48,299 nt of DNA from Planctomycetota bacterium (GCA_023417655.1 JAEZFD010000027.1:1-48299); one strand, 5' to 3'; shown: positions 14,849-24,750, numbered from the stretch's first letter. Notes: generated by a model not told the origin, from the letters alone. Numbers and translations: made by a program.

Positions 14849-16894
14849 ATGAGTTCCCGTCGCATCCTCGTCACTTCGGCGCTTCCCTACGCCAACGGCC
14901 ACATTCACATTGGCCATCTGGTCGAATACATCCAGACCGATATCTGGGTGCGCTTTCAGAAGCTGCGGGGACACAACTGCCGGTTCTTCTGTGCGGATGA
15001 CACGCACGGGACCGCGATCATGATTCGGGCCAAGCAGGAAGGTCGCAGCGAAGAAGCCCTGATCGCCGACATGCGGACGGCGCATGTGCAGGATTTCTCG
15101 GCGTTCGACGTGCAGTTCGATCATTACGGCAGCACGAACAGCGAAGTGAATCGCGAGCTGTGTCATCTGATCTGGAAGGAAATTCGCGCGGCCGGACTGG
15201 TGAAGGAAAAGGAGATCGAGCAGCTGTTCGATCCCGTTGAGAACACGTTCCTCGCTGACCGGTTTGTGAAGGGCACCTGCCCGAACTGCAAGTCCCCGAA
15301 TCAGTATGGGGACAACTGCGACAAATGCGGCGCGACCTACACACCGGCCGATTTGATTGACCCGAAAAGCACGCTCAGTGGTGCCACGCCTGAATTGCGG
15401 AAGGCGCTTCACCTGTTCGTTGAGATCGAACAGCTGCATGCGTTTCTGGATGACTGGACTCAGAACAGCGGGGCTCTGCAATCCGAAGTCGCCAACTATC
15501 TGAAGGGGCATTTTCTCGGCGAACCATTGCGGGACTGGGACATCTCCCGACCTGCTCCATACTTCGGGTTCGAGATTCCGGACGCTAAAGGGAACTACTG
15601 GTACGTCTGGTTCGACGCCCCGATCGGGTACATCGCCAGCACGGAAGAATGGTGCCGGCAGAACGGTGACAACTACGAGAACTGGTGGAAGAACCCGGAA
15701 GGGGAAATTCACCACTTCATCGGGAAAGACATTACTTACTTCCACACCCTGTTCTGGCCAGGCATGTTGAAGACCGCAGGCTTCCAACTGCCGACGAAGG
15801 TGCATATTCACGGCTTCCTCACCGTTGCCGGTGAGAAGATGTCGAAGAGCAAAGGGACGTTCATTCAGGCGTCGACCTACGCCCGGCATCTCGACCCGAC
15901 CTACCTGCGGTACTACTTCGCCTCGAAGCTCAGCAGCGGTGTCGATGACATCGATCTGAACTTCGAAGAGTTCAAGGCCAAGATCGACTCAGACCTTGTC
16001 GGCAAGGTGATCAACATTGCCAGCCGGTGTGCGAAATTCGTGGCGAACCAGACTCTGTCAGCAACCTATCCGGACGACGGTGGACTGTTCACTCAGGCGG
16101 CTGCCGCATCCGAATCGATTGCCTCACACTATGAGAACCTGTCGCTGAACAACGCGATGCGGGAGATCATGGCACTGGCCGAGAAAGCTAATCAGTACAT
16201 CGATTCCAAAGAGCCCTGGAAAGCCGCCAAAGACCCCGCCCGGGCTGACGAAATTCGCGACATCTGCACAGTCGGACTGAACCTGTACCGGCAGTTGCTG
16301 GTCTATCTCTCCCCTGTCCTGCCGCGCGTGCGTGAGCAGACAGAGGCCCTGTTGAATTGCCCGATTTCCCATTGGAATGACGCCCAGACTCCTCTGACCG
16401 GCACCAAGGTCAGTGAGTACCAGCACATGCTGAAACGCGTCGACCTGAAACTGGTTGAGAAGATGATCGAAGAATCAAAGCCTGCTGAAGCCGCCGCCCC
16501 TGCCCCTGCTGCCAGCCAGTGGAATGATGGTCCTGAAGCTCTTGAGAAGGAGCCGATGACTGCCGAGCACTGCACGATCGACGACTTCATGAAGATCGAC
16601 ATGCGGGTTGCCCGCGTGGTCGAAGCCGGTCCAGTCGAAGGGGCCGACAAGCTCGTGGCACTCAAGCTGTCGCTGGGGGGCGATGAATACCGCAACGTCT
16701 TTGCCGGGATCAAAGCCTGCTACAAGCCGGAAGATCTGCTGGGACGTCTGGTGATCTGCTGTGCCAACCTGGCTCCCCGCAAGATGCGGTTTGGTGTCAG
16801 CGAAGGCATGGTCCTCGCCTGCGGACCCGGTGGAAAAGAGATCTTCTTGCTGAACCCAGATGACGGCGCTACGCCTGGGATGCGGGTTCATTAA
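14849..16894 (+). CDS. metG: Methionine-tRNA ligase
   Basis: A protein of 681 residues that charges tRNA-Met. Seen: the class I HIGH signature (ANGHIHIGH, residues about 15-23), a zinc knuckle with two CxxC pairs (CPNCKSPNQYGDNCDKCG), and KMSKS at 330-334. A C-terminal EMAP-II-like tRNA-binding OB domain lies from about residue 570 (DFMKIDMRVARVVEAG to the end), linked by an alanine/proline-rich stretch. The architecture is that of the long E. coli-type enzyme. Cytoplasmic. Confidence 0.97.
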   Translation: MSSRRILVTSALPYANGHIHIGHLVEYIQTDIWVRFQKLRGHNCRFFCADDTHGTAIMIRAKQEGRSEEALIADMRTAHVQDFSAFDVQFDHYGSTNSEVNRELCHLIWKEIRAAGLVKEKEIEQLFDPVENTFLADRFVKGTCPNCKSPNQYGDNCDKCGATYTPADLIDPKSTLSGATPELRKALHLFVEIEQLHAFLDDWTQNSGALQSEVANYLKGHFLGEPLRDWDISRPAPYFGFEIPDAKGNYWYVWFDAPIGYIASTEEWCRQNGDNYENWWKNPEGEIHHFIGKDITYFHTLFWPGMLKTAGFQLPTKVHIHGFLTVAGEKMSKSKGTFIQASTYARHLDPTYLRYYFASKLSSGVDDIDLNFEEFKAKIDSDLVGKVINIASRCAKFVANQTLSATYPDDGGLFTQAAAASESIASHYENLSLNNAMREIMALAEKANQYIDSKEPWKAAKDPARADEIRDICTVGLNLYRQLLVYLSPVLPRVREQTEALLNCPISHWNDAQTPLTGTKVSEYQHMLKRVDLKLVEKMIEESKPAEAAAPAPAASQWNDGPEALEKEPMTAEHCTIDDFMKIDMRVARVVEAGPVEGADKLVALKLSLGGDEYRNVFAGIKACYKPEDLLGRLVICCANLAPRKMRFGVSEGMVLACGPGGKEIFLLNPDDGATPGMRVH

Positions 16895-17145
16895 GAACCG
16901 GCGCACGACTCAGAAGCACTGGCACTCGGACGTTGTCGGACCGGCAGCGAATTACGTCAAACTGAAGGATTCCGGTTGGCGCGCATCGGGATGAGAACTT
17001 GGTGATCCTTGCCTCTGAGTATCATCCAGATGACGATCCGTGATAATTTTGTAACAGCACCAGAGCGATCGGTCGTCGGCTGGCGAGAGACGTTCCTCTG
17101 AAGTGCAATCGTTGAAGTGTTCAAGAGAGACCGAAGACAAACACC

Positions 17146-18390
17146 ATGCCCCAGATCAACGACAACTATCTGAAGCTCAAGGCCGGATACCTGTTTCCAG
17201 AAATCGGCCGTCGCGTTTCGGCCTTCTGCCAGCAGCATCCGAGTGCCAAAGTGATCCGACTGGGGATCGGCGACGTCACCGAACCGCTGCCGCCAGCCGT
17301 CACCGAAGCGATGCACAAGGCGGTCGATGAACTGGCTCATCGCGACACCTTCCGCGGGTACGGTCCTGAACAGGGATACGACTTCCTGCGGACAGCCATT
17401 GCCGAAAACGATTTCGGTGCCCGTGGCTGTGATATTCACGCTGACGAAATCTTCGTCTCAGACGGTTCGAAGTGCGATACCGGCAACATCCTCGACATCT
17501 TTGGCGTGAACAACGTCGTCGCTGTTCAGGACCCTGTTTACCCGGTGTACGTCGACACGAACGTGATGTCCGGCCGCACCGGTGCTGCTGACGAAAGCGG
17601 ACGCTATGCCGGGCTGGTCTACCTCCCCTGCACCGCTGAAAACGACTTCAATCCCGAACTGCCCAGCCAGAAGGTCGATCTGATCTATCTGTGCTATCCC
17701 AACAACCCGACCGGGGCTGTTGCGACTCGTGAAACACTGACCAAGTGGGTCGAGTACGCGAAGAAGACCGGAGCACTGATCCTGTTCGATGCGGCCTATG
17801 AGGCCTTTATCACGGACGACTCACTGCCTCACTCGATCTTCGAAATTCCTGGCGCTCGTGACGTGGCGATCGAGTTCCGCAGCTTCAGCAAGAACGCAGG
17901 CTTCACCGGAACCCGTTGTGCGTACACGGTTGTCCCCAAGAGCGTCGTTGCCAAGACCGCTGACGGCAAGGAACAGGCGATTCACCCACTCTGGAACCGT
18001 CGTCACACCACCAAGTTCAACGGCGTCTCTTACATCGTCCAGCGCGGTGCGGAGGCGGTCTACAGCCCTGCCGGAAAGCAGCAGTGCCAGGACCTGATCA
18101 AGTTCTACCTCGAGAACGCCGCGCTGCTGCGTGACGGGCTCGAGTCGGTCGGGATTCAGGTGTTCGGCGGCGTGAACGCTCCTTACATCTGGCTGAAGAC
18201 TCCCAACGAAATGAAGAGCTGGGACTTCTTCGATCACCTGCTCAACAACGCTCACCTGGTCGGAACCCCCGGCAGCGGATTCGGTGCCGCCGGCGAAGGT
18301 TACTTCCGCCTGAGTGCCTTCAACAGCCGTGCAAACGTCGAAGAAGCGGTCGCCCGCATCAAGCTGCTGCTCGGCAAACTGCTGGCGTAG
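17146..18390 (+). CDS. dapL: LL-diaminopimelate aminotransferase
   Basis: A protein of 414 residues. It makes LL-diaminopimelate directly from tetrahydrodipicolinate and glutamate, for lysine and peptidoglycan cross-links. Seen: YLKLKAGYLFPEIGRRV at the N-terminus, IRLGIGDVTEPLPPAV, FVSDGSKCDTGN, CYPNNPTGAV, DAAYEAFI, the PLP lysine at 249 in SFSKNAGFTGTRC, and GSGFGAAGEGYFRLSAF. The pathway is shared with plants, chlamydiae and planctomycetes, so it supports the phylum call. A strong terminator follows. Confidence 0.95.
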   Translation: MPQINDNYLKLKAGYLFPEIGRRVSAFCQQHPSAKVIRLGIGDVTEPLPPAVTEAMHKAVDELAHRDTFRGYGPEQGYDFLRTAIAENDFGARGCDIHADEIFVSDGSKCDTGNILDIFGVNNVVAVQDPVYPVYVDTNVMSGRTGAADESGRYAGLVYLPCTAENDFNPELPSQKVDLIYLCYPNNPTGAVATRETLTKWVEYAKKTGALILFDAAYEAFITDDSLPHSIFEIPGARDVAIEFRSFSKNAGFTGTRCAYTVVPKSVVAKTADGKEQAIHPLWNRRHTTKFNGVSYIVQRGAEAVYSPAGKQQCQDLIKFYLENAALLRDGLESVGIQVFGGVNAPYIWLKTPNEMKSWDFFDHLLNNAHLVGTPGSGFGAAGEGYFRLSAFNSRANVEEAVARIKLLLGKLLA

Positions 18391-18416
18391 TTCCAACTCG
18401 ACGCGATCGAAATGCA

Positions 18417-18458
18417 AAACCCGGACGCTGCGTCATTCGCGGCGTCCGGGTTTCTTTT
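18417..18458 (+). terminator. Rho-independent terminator after dapL
   Basis: AAACCCGGACGC pairs with GCGTCCGGGTTT around a 13-base loop and is followed by CTTTTT. It lies between the convergent dapL and cysE genes. Confidence 0.9.
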
Positions 18459-18499
18459 TGTCGAACGAGTGACTGTGTCGAGCCTGTTCGTGCCGCCTG

Positions 18500-19456
18500 T
18501 TAAATCCCTGACCCGCCGCCGTCGAAGATTTCTGTTCGCAGCTTCGCCTGCGAGATGTGGCTTCCCGGTGGAACACTGGTTGTCAGCCAGACGTTGCCGC
18601 CAATCACAGAGCCCTTTCCGATCGTGATCCGACCGAGAATCGTTGCTCCGGCATAGATGACGACGTCGTCCTCGACCACAGGGTGACGAGCATTCCCCTT
18701 GATGAGCACGCCTTCTTCATTTGCCGGGAAACTCTTCGCACCCAGCGTCACGGCCTGATAGATGCGAACATGCTTTCCGATCACAGCTGTCTCGCCAATC
18801 ACAACGCCGGTGCCGTGATCGATGAAGAATTCCCCCTGAATCTGCGCTCCAGGGTGAATGTCGATGCCTGTCTGGGAATGAGAGATCTCCGCGATGACTC
18901 GCGCAACGAGCGGCGTCTGCAGACGATAGAGCTCATGTGCCAGCCGGTGATGCAGAATGGCCGTTACGCCCGGATAGCAGGCGAGCACTTCGTCCGAACT
19001 TCTCGCTGCTGGATCTCCTTCAAACGCGGCCTGAATGTCGCTCTCCAGCAGACTGCGAATTTTCGGGAGTTGCTCGGCGAAGTCTCTGGCGACCTGAATC
19101 GCCTGATCACGGTACGACGCGGCAGGAACGGAGACATCTCCGAAGAACTGGAGTTCCCGCTGAATCTCATCCACAAGATCGGTTAGGGCCTGATCGAGCG
19201 TGTGTCCTACAAAATAGTTGACGTTTCCGTGACTGAACTCGCGATTGCTGAGCCGGATGGGAAAGAGCACCGTTCCCAGACGATCAACGATGGACGCGAG
19301 CCGCTTTCGGGACGGAAGCTTCACGGAATGCCCAAGTCGCTTTCGGGCGACCTGGGATTCCTCTCTCAGAACCCGCAACTCATCGACAATGTGATCGACA
19401 GTCCAGCTGGGATCGCTGACAGAGCGACGTTCAAACGGAATTTCACTCGCGGACAT
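18500..19456 (-). CDS. cysE: Serine O-acetyltransferase
   Basis: A protein of 318 residues from the ATG at 19456; the open frame continues upstream to 19663 without family-like sequence. It acetylates serine to O-acetylserine for cysteine synthesis. The N-terminal helical region is long (SAT/EpsC type). The catalytic left-handed hexapeptide domain reads TGIDIHPGAQI, FFIDHGTGVVIGETAVIG, IYQAVTLGAKSF, ARHPVVEDDVVIYAGATILG and GKGSVIGGNVWL. It ends EIFDGGGSGI. It converges on dapL with the terminator between. Confidence 0.92.
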   Translation of the reverse strand: MSASEIPFERRSVSDPSWTVDHIVDELRVLREESQVARKRLGHSVKLPSRKRLASIVDRLGTVLFPIRLSNREFSHGNVNYFVGHTLDQALTDLVDEIQRELQFFGDVSVPAASYRDQAIQVARDFAEQLPKIRSLLESDIQAAFEGDPAARSSDEVLACYPGVTAILHHRLAHELYRLQTPLVARVIAEISHSQTGIDIHPGAQIQGEFFIDHGTGVVIGETAVIGKHVRIYQAVTLGAKSFPANEEGVLIKGNARHPVVEDDVVIYAGATILGRITIGKGSVIGGNVWLTTSVPPGSHISQAKLRTEIFDGGGSGI

Positions 19457-19701
19457 GCGACAGACTCGGCTCAGAACGGGAGGGCGGATTCGAATTACTC
19501 TACACGATGAAGTCGTGATTTTGTATGACGGCTTCTCTGTTTTGTCAGGGCGATCTTCACTTAAGAAAACACCTTCAGAGCGCCAGTCGACTTCGCCAGT
19601 TTGGAGAATTGACTCAGAATGGAGCCCTGCCGATGTCGTGGAATAGCCCGCAATGAATATCATCTGTCGTCGGTTTTTCGCTTTGAATCAGGGTGGTATT
19701 C

Positions 19702-20040
19702 ATGTCTGCTGAACTTCCTATCGAAGTTGATGTTCCTTCCGTGGCCGCGATGCAGTCAGCCGGTGAGGATTTCCTGTTTCTCGACTGTCGTGAACAGTCC
19801 GAGTACGACACTGCCAAGATCCCAGGGACGCTGCTTGTCCCGATGAGTGAGATTCAGGACCGCTTACAGGAACTGAACGAACACAAGAATCGCCGTGTTG
19901 TCGTTCACTGCCATCACGGCGGACGCAGCCTGCGAGTTGCTCGCTGGCTACGGGCACAGGGGTTCGATCACGCCCAGAGCATGGCCGGCGGCATTGATCA
20001 CTGGTCGCAGCAGATCGATGAGTCGATTCCTCGGTACTAA
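19702..20040 (+). CDS. Single-domain rhodanese
   Basis: A protein of 112 residues from the ATG at 19702 (an in-frame ATG lies nine bases earlier). A single rhodanese domain: FLFLDCREQSEYDTAKIPG, VPMSEI, then the active-site loop VVHCHHGGRS with Cys70 and R-S, then GFDHAQSMAGGIDHWS. It probably transfers sulfane sulfur to a thiol acceptor or carries it. It is divergent from cysE, 245 bases away. That neighbourhood hints at sulfur metabolism but does not prove it. Confidence 0.9.
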   Translation: MSAELPIEVDVPSVAAMQSAGEDFLFLDCREQSEYDTAKIPGTLLVPMSEIQDRLQELNEHKNRRVVVHCHHGGRSLRVARWLRAQGFDHAQSMAGGIDHWSQQIDESIPRY

Positions 20041-20127
20041 TCGAATCCAGCGAAGTCCGTCTCTTTTCATGAGAAGATTGACTCGTTCGCGGCAGATCAA
20101 TGTGTTGCGGAAGCAGCGGAGCTGAGC

Positions 20128-20652
20128 ATGGAAAACGCATTGCCACCATCCAGACTCCCTGCTTCGTCGGGTCGTCGCCTGATCCTCTCGCTGATGGTCT
20201 TCACTGGGGTGATTCTGGCGTGTCTGTATTTTGCACCGCGACTGAACCCGCCTTACCCGATCATCCATGGTTTTCGAATTGAAGCCGGCGAGGTCGCTCG
20301 GGCAGTTGTGATTCCGGCGTCGCGGACTACCGGTCGGGCGACGATGTCCATTCAGCCGCAAAGCCTCGAGTACGAGTCCTCCAGCGGTCCGGTCACGATC
20401 ACAGTGGTTCCTTTCGCGCTGCGATCCAACGCGAAGGAAGATTACGCTGAAGGCGTTGACAAGATGCTGGAGATCAGCGATCTGCTGAAGTCCGGCGGCC
20501 AGCCTGAGACAGCTCTTGTGCAGTCCATAGCCGAGAGCGGCACAATCCCGCTGAACTGGTGGCCGTATGGTCATCGTCGCTATTTCGTCTTCCTTCAGAC
20601 AAAACAGACATCAGACGTCAGGCTGACCGTCCGTTATGGACCGCGGAAGTGA
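20128..20652 (+). CDS. Hypothetical membrane-anchored protein
   Basis: A protein of 174 residues with one N-terminal membrane segment at about 18-36 (LILSLMVFTGVILACLYFA) and a soluble, beta-rich remainder. No catalytic motif was seen and no family recognised. A GGAG lies close upstream of the ATG. It follows the rhodanese gene by 87 bases on the same strand. A location outside the cytoplasmic membrane is likely for the main domain. Confidence 0.65.
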   Translation: MENALPPSRLPASSGRRLILSLMVFTGVILACLYFAPRLNPPYPIIHGFRIEAGEVARAVVIPASRTTGRATMSIQPQSLEYESSSGPVTITVVPFALRSNAKEDYAEGVDKMLEISDLLKSGGQPETALVQSIAESGTIPLNWWPYGHRRYFVFLQTKQTSDVRLTVRYGPRK

Positions 20653-20777
20653 CGAGCGAGTCACTCAAACCAGTATGCCGGTCTCGTTCAGACTCACTGA
20701 TGAGGCAACTTTGATCGGTCTGTGTATGATGACCCGTCACGAGTTCACCCTCCTCTGCCTGAACCATCGAGGTCCGC

Positions 20778-22073
20778 ATGCGTCTGATGCTTCTCTGCAC
20801 GGCCATCCTCTTCATCGCCGATGCCTGTCTCAGGGCGACCGCATTCGGAGATGAGCCTGCGCTGTCATACACCATTGATCTGAAGAAAGCGCATCAAGGA
20901 TTCGATGGAGAGACCTGCTGGGTCCATGCCCGGGCCGGATCCATTCCTCCCGGCAAACCCGGCAACGACGGTGACAATCCGCTGGTCGTCATGACCATGC
21001 AGAAGCTGGAGCTGGCGGGCTCGGACATCTTTCACCCGTTGAACGAGCTGCACACCCAAGACCTGGGACGTACCTGGAGCCAGCCGGTCGAACAGTCGGC
21101 GATGCACCGCACGAGTTATCAGCCGGACCAGAAGCTGCTTTCACCCGGTGCCGTTGGTTTCTCTGATCTGCTGAAACCCGGCGACGTCGAAGTGCTGTGT
21201 GACTTCACCCCGCAATGGCATCAGGCTTCATCAACACTGCTTGGCATTGGGCACACCGCTTGGTATCGCAACAATCGAGTCTTCCCGACGCGGCCACGCG
21301 TCACCGGGTATTCGACGTTCGATCCATCAACGAAACAGTGGCGCGCCTGGAAGGCGCTCGATCTGTCGGCCTTCCCTGAGTTGCGAGTCTCCGGTGCAGG
21401 TTGCGTTCAATGGCAGGATCAGAAGAACGGCGAAATCCTGCTGCCTGTCTATGGGCGAACCGAGAAAGAAACCGCTACCAAGGTCGCTGTCCTCCGCTGC
21501 AAGTTCGATGGAAGCGACCTGACCTGCATCGAACGGGGCAACCTGCTCACTGTGCCTGTGAAGCGGGGCGTCGGCGAGCCCTCTCTCACCTCCTTCCAGA
21601 ACCGCTATTACCTCACGATTCGACATGATGACCGCAGCTATGTTGCAAAGTCGGAAGACGGCCTGAACTACACCGACCCGTGGCCATGGACATTCGATGA
21701 TGGAACTGAACTCGGCAGCTACAACACCCAGACGCATTGGGTGACGCACTCAGATGGGCTCTTTCTTGTGTACACGCGACGCGGGGCAAACAACGATCAC
21801 GTCTTCCGCCATCGGGCACCGCTGTTTATGGCTCAGGTCGACCCGGAGCGACTGCACGTCATTCGTTCGACCGAACGGATTCTCGTTCCGGAGCGTGGGG
21901 CCCGACTCGGGAATTTCGGCGTGGTCGACGTCAGTCCTCAGGAGACTTGGGTCACCGCTGCCGAGTGGATGCAGCCCAAGGGAGTCGAGAAGCACGGCAG
22001 TGATAACTCCGTCTTTGTCGCCCGACTGATCTGGAATCGCCCGAACCTGCGAATGGTCAAGCAGGGGGAATGA
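20778..22073 (+). CDS. Secreted sialidase-fold (BNR-type) protein
   Basis: A protein of 431 residues with an N-terminal Sec signal (LMLLCTAILFIADACLRATA). It has features of a six-bladed beta-propeller of the exo-sialidase superfamily: an Asp-box-like TQDLGRTWSQP near residue 95, GAGCVQW, NGEILLPVYGR, VGEPSLTSFQNRYYLTIRHD, and SEDGLNYTDPWPW. Planctomycetes carry many such proteins next to sulfatases and sugar-degrading enzymes. True sialidase activity is not established, and a role in glycan breakdown is inferred. Confidence 0.7.
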   Translation: MRLMLLCTAILFIADACLRATAFGDEPALSYTIDLKKAHQGFDGETCWVHARAGSIPPGKPGNDGDNPLVVMTMQKLELAGSDIFHPLNELHTQDLGRTWSQPVEQSAMHRTSYQPDQKLLSPGAVGFSDLLKPGDVEVLCDFTPQWHQASSTLLGIGHTAWYRNNRVFPTRPRVTGYSTFDPSTKQWRAWKALDLSAFPELRVSGAGCVQWQDQKNGEILLPVYGRTEKETATKVAVLRCKFDGSDLTCIERGNLLTVPVKRGVGEPSLTSFQNRYYLTIRHDDRSYVAKSEDGLNYTDPWPWTFDDGTELGSYNTQTHWVTHSDGLFLVYTRRGANNDHVFRHRAPLFMAQVDPERLHVIRSTERILVPERGARLGNFGVVDVSPQETWVTAAEWMQPKGVEKHGSDNSVFVARLIWNRPNLRMVKQGE

Positions 22074-22306
22074 AATCGCCCTGCACGGGCACCCGGGTGA
22101 GCGAATTGCTCGGGTCCGGTTGTAACGATTTGGTGTGTTGAGGAAACACGGCGCTATTTGTAGGAGATTAATCGGTCGTCAATTTTGCGCAGCCCTTCAA
22201 CTTTGACTTGGCAGAATATCTTTACTCACCGGTGAAGTTTTTGCAGAGTCTCTGGGTTTCCGTGCGATGATAGAGATACGTACTGTCTCTGGCTGGAGGG
22301 AAACCC

Positions 22307-22504
22307 ATGGCTACGATCACCGAATCTGGCACCGAATCTGGCGTTGCCACTTTGCAACGGATGCAGCGGGAGTTCACGGACTACCGTTCTGTTCTGACTG
22401 CGGAAGCGGAAGCTGCGGCTCAGCGACTGCAGGCCCGCCGCCTGCGACTGTCAGCCATCGACGCGGCCCTTGAACGGGTTCGCCAGCAATTGAAAGTCAA
22501 CTGA
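22307..22504 (+). CDS. Small coiled-coil protein, unknown function
   Basis: A 65-residue protein with a strong ribosome-binding site (CTGGAGGG, seven bases before ATG). The first 12 residues are polar, and the rest is one long amphipathic helix (LQRMQREFTDYRSVLTAEAE, then ALERVRQQL). No membrane segment and no cysteine. It stands alone between the sialidase-like gene and the PfkB kinase gene and is followed by a hairpin. I do not recognise the family. The start signal and clean helix argue that it is real. Confidence 0.65.
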   Translation: MATITESGTESGVATLQRMQREFTDYRSVLTAEAEAAAQRLQARRLRLSAIDAALERVRQQLKVN

Positions 22505-22509
22505 TGCGT

Positions 22510-22547
22510 CGATTGGAGCGACCTCTCAACGGGAGGGACTCCAATCG
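22510..22547 (+). terminator. Hairpin after the small coiled-coil gene
   Basis: CGATTGGAG and CTCCAATCG form the outer stem, with an inner CCTC/GAGG pair. It begins six bases after the stop. It lacks a T run, so termination is uncertain. Confidence 0.5.
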
Positions 22548-22850
22548 CTCGCGCCGCTCTGAATCTCCGCTTGATCGGCTTCGCGGAGAGGGGCATGCCC
22601 GCTGATGCGTGCCCACGATTCCATTGAATTCGCCTGCTATTGATTGGCACTGGCTGAATTCGGCGTTTCTCTCGACGGAAGAATTCCCGCTGACACGGTT
22701 TTCGTGCTCGGGATGGTCTGATAGCTTGGCGTCGATCCGTCTTCGGGTCCTTTTTGAATGACCTTCAGGTATGCAGTCACCGGGTTCGCGCGTCGCACTC
22801 CACTGCCCTGAACAGACGCCGTTTCTTTTTCTTCGGGATGCCCCCCCGTT
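22548..22850. other. About 300 bp upstream of PfkB kinase, no convincing gene
   Basis: A minus-strand frame (about 22897-22637) is open but overlaps the kinase start and lacks a ribosome-binding site. The promoter of the kinase gene should lie here. Confidence 0.4.
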
Positions 22851-23771
22851 ATGACCACGTTGAATCCACAGCCCACGAATTCCCGGCCTGTCGTCATCGG
22901 ACTGGGCGAACTGCTTTGGGATGTGTTTCCGGACGGCCGTCGAACCGGGGGAGCCCCAGCGAACTTCGCATTTCAAGCCGGTCAGCTAGGCTGCCGCGCA
23001 GTGCTGGTGACCCGACTGGGAGCGGATGCCGCTGGCGACGACCTGTTGAGTGCTCTGCCAGATCAGGGAATGGACCTGTCTCAGGTGCAGCGTGACCCTG
23101 CTCTGCGGACGGGTGAAGTGACGGTCAGCCTCAAAGACGGCCACCCTGAGTATATTATTCATGAGAACGTCGCCTGGGATGCTCTGGAAGCGACGCCAGA
23201 ATTGCTGAAGACCATGAGCCAGGCGAACGCTGTCTGCTTCGGGACACTCGCTCAGCGAGACGTCCGTTCCCGTCAGGCGATTCATGCTGCCGTCGCGGCG
23301 ACTCCGGCCGAGTGTCTGCGCGTCTACGACGTCAATTTGCGTCAGAAATACTATGACGCCGCGTGGATCAGCGACTCCTTGAAGCTCGCTAATATCGTCA
23401 AGCTGAACGACGAGGAACTGCCTGTCATCGCCGAACTCCTGCAGTTGCCGGTGGAGCCCATTGAGTTCGCCCGTCAGCTGATGAGTCGCTATGACATCAA
23501 GTTGGTCTGCCTGACTCGCGGAGCCCATGGATGTCTCATCGTGACCCCGACAGAAGTTCACGACGTCCCCGGCCGGGCGGTGAAGGTGGCTGATACGGTC
23601 GGTGCTGGCGATGCGTTCACAGCGGGCTTCGTCTATGCCCAGTTGCGTCAATGGCCTGCTGGCCGATCAGCTGAGTTCGCCAATCGGGTCGGAGCAATGG
23701 TCGCCAGCCGTGCTGGAGCGATGCCAGATTTGCGGCGTGAGTTTGCGCAGCTCGTTCAGCAGTACGAGTAA
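22851..23771 (+). CDS. PfkB-family carbohydrate kinase (fructokinase-like)
   Basis: A protein of 306 residues. Seen: the N-terminal GLGELLWDVFPDGRRTGGAP substrate region typical of fructokinase-like members, ANFAFQAGQLG, VTRLGADAAGDDLL, KLNDEEL, and the PfkB signature 2 with the catalytic base Asp in VADTVGAGDAFTAGF. It phosphorylates a sugar with ATP, with fructose the likeliest. The gene precedes an NAD-dependent dehydrogenase gene by 58 bases, so the two are likely co-transcribed. Confidence 0.87.
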   Translation: MTTLNPQPTNSRPVVIGLGELLWDVFPDGRRTGGAPANFAFQAGQLGCRAVLVTRLGADAAGDDLLSALPDQGMDLSQVQRDPALRTGEVTVSLKDGHPEYIIHENVAWDALEATPELLKTMSQANAVCFGTLAQRDVRSRQAIHAAVAATPAECLRVYDVNLRQKYYDAAWISDSLKLANIVKLNDEELPVIAELLQLPVEPIEFARQLMSRYDIKLVCLTRGAHGCLIVTPTEVHDVPGRAVKVADTVGAGDAFTAGFVYAQLRQWPAGRSAEFANRVGAMVASRAGAMPDLRREFAQLVQQYE

Positions 23772-23829
23772 TCTCGCTCTTTATGAGAGCAACCGACGGA
23801 ATCACACCCACTTTCATGAGGAAAATGAA

Positions 23830-24750
23830 ATGAGCTCGCTACAGATTGTTCCTGGAAAAACGAAGTTGGGTTGGATCGGCACCGGAGTGATGGGCTCCAG
23901 CATGGCCGGGCACCTGATGTCCAAAGGGTTCGAAGTCACCGTCTATAATCGTTCCAAGGACAAAGCTGCCGCGTTGCTTGAACGAGGAGCCAAATGGGCT
24001 GACACCCCGAAAGCTGTCGCAGAGCAGTCTGACGTCATCTTCGCAATCGTTGGCTTCCCAAAAGATGTTCGAGAAGTGTTTCTCGGAGCCGATGGAGCGC
24101 TGGCCGGAAGCAAGGCTGGCAATGTTCTCGTCGACATGACAACCAGCGAGCCATCACTGGCAGAGGAAATCGCTGCTGAAGCTCAGAAGAAAGGTGTCTA
24201 CTCGATCGATGCTCCGGTCTCCGGGGGTGATATCGGTGCGAAGGAAGCCCGACTGAGCATCATGATCGGTGGAGACAAGGCCATTGTTGACGCTCTGCAG
24301 CCCTGCTGGGAAGCGATGGGAAAGACCATCGTTCATCAGGGAGACGCTGGAGCTGGACAGCACACCAAGATGGTGAATCAGATTCTGATCTCGACGATGA
24401 TGATCGGCGTCTGCGAAGCCCTGCTCTACGGTTACAAGGCCGGACTCGATCTCGACACTGTGCTGAAGTCGGTCTCCACCGGGGCCGCCGGAAGCTGGTC
24501 GTTGTCGAATCTCGGGCCGCGCATGATCAATAACAACTTTGATCCCGGCTTCTTTGTTGAACACTTCATCAAGGATATGGGAATCGCTCTGGCTGAGGCG
24601 AAGAAGATGGGACTCTCCCTTCCCGGTCTGGCGCTGGCCGAACAGCTCTACTTGTCCGTAAAGGCACGTGGCTATGGCCGCAATGGAACTCACGCCCTGC
24701 TGCTGGCTTTGTCTGAGATGTCCAACGTCGACTGGCGGAACCGCAAGTAA
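23830..24750 (+). CDS. 3-hydroxyisobutyrate dehydrogenase family oxidoreductase
   Basis: A protein of 306 residues from the ATG at 23830, with GAGG ahead of it; the longer open frame to 23602 overlaps the kinase gene and is rejected. Seen: Rossmann motif LGWIGTGVMGSSMAGHLMSK, VTVYNRSKDKA, the substrate motif DAPVSGGDIGAKEARL, and the catalytic lysine region GAGQHTKMVNQI. The family covers 3-hydroxyisobutyrate, tartronate semialdehyde (2-hydroxy-3-oxopropionate) and related beta-hydroxyacids. The exact substrate is not resolvable. A terminator follows. Confidence 0.9.
   Translation: MSSLQIVPGKTKLGWIGTGVMGSSMAGHLMSKGFEVTVYNRSKDKAAALLERGAKWADTPKAVAEQSDVIFAIVGFPKDVREVFLGADGALAGSKAGNVLVDMTTSEPSLAEEIAAEAQKKGVYSIDAPVSGGDIGAKEARLSIMIGGDKAIVDALQPCWEAMGKTIVHQGDAGAGQHTKMVNQILISTMMIGVCEALLYGYKAGLDLDTVLKSVSTGAAGSWSLSNLGPRMINNNFDPGFFVEHFIKDMGIALAEAKKMGLSLPGLALAEQLYLSVKARGYGRNGTHALLLALSEMSNVDWRNRK

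Noticed and set aside
22637..22897. Minus-strand 86-codon frame before the PfkB kinase
   Set aside because: It overlaps the kinase start, and no ribosome-binding site was seen. The internal part looks somewhat protein-like, but the evidence is too thin to call.
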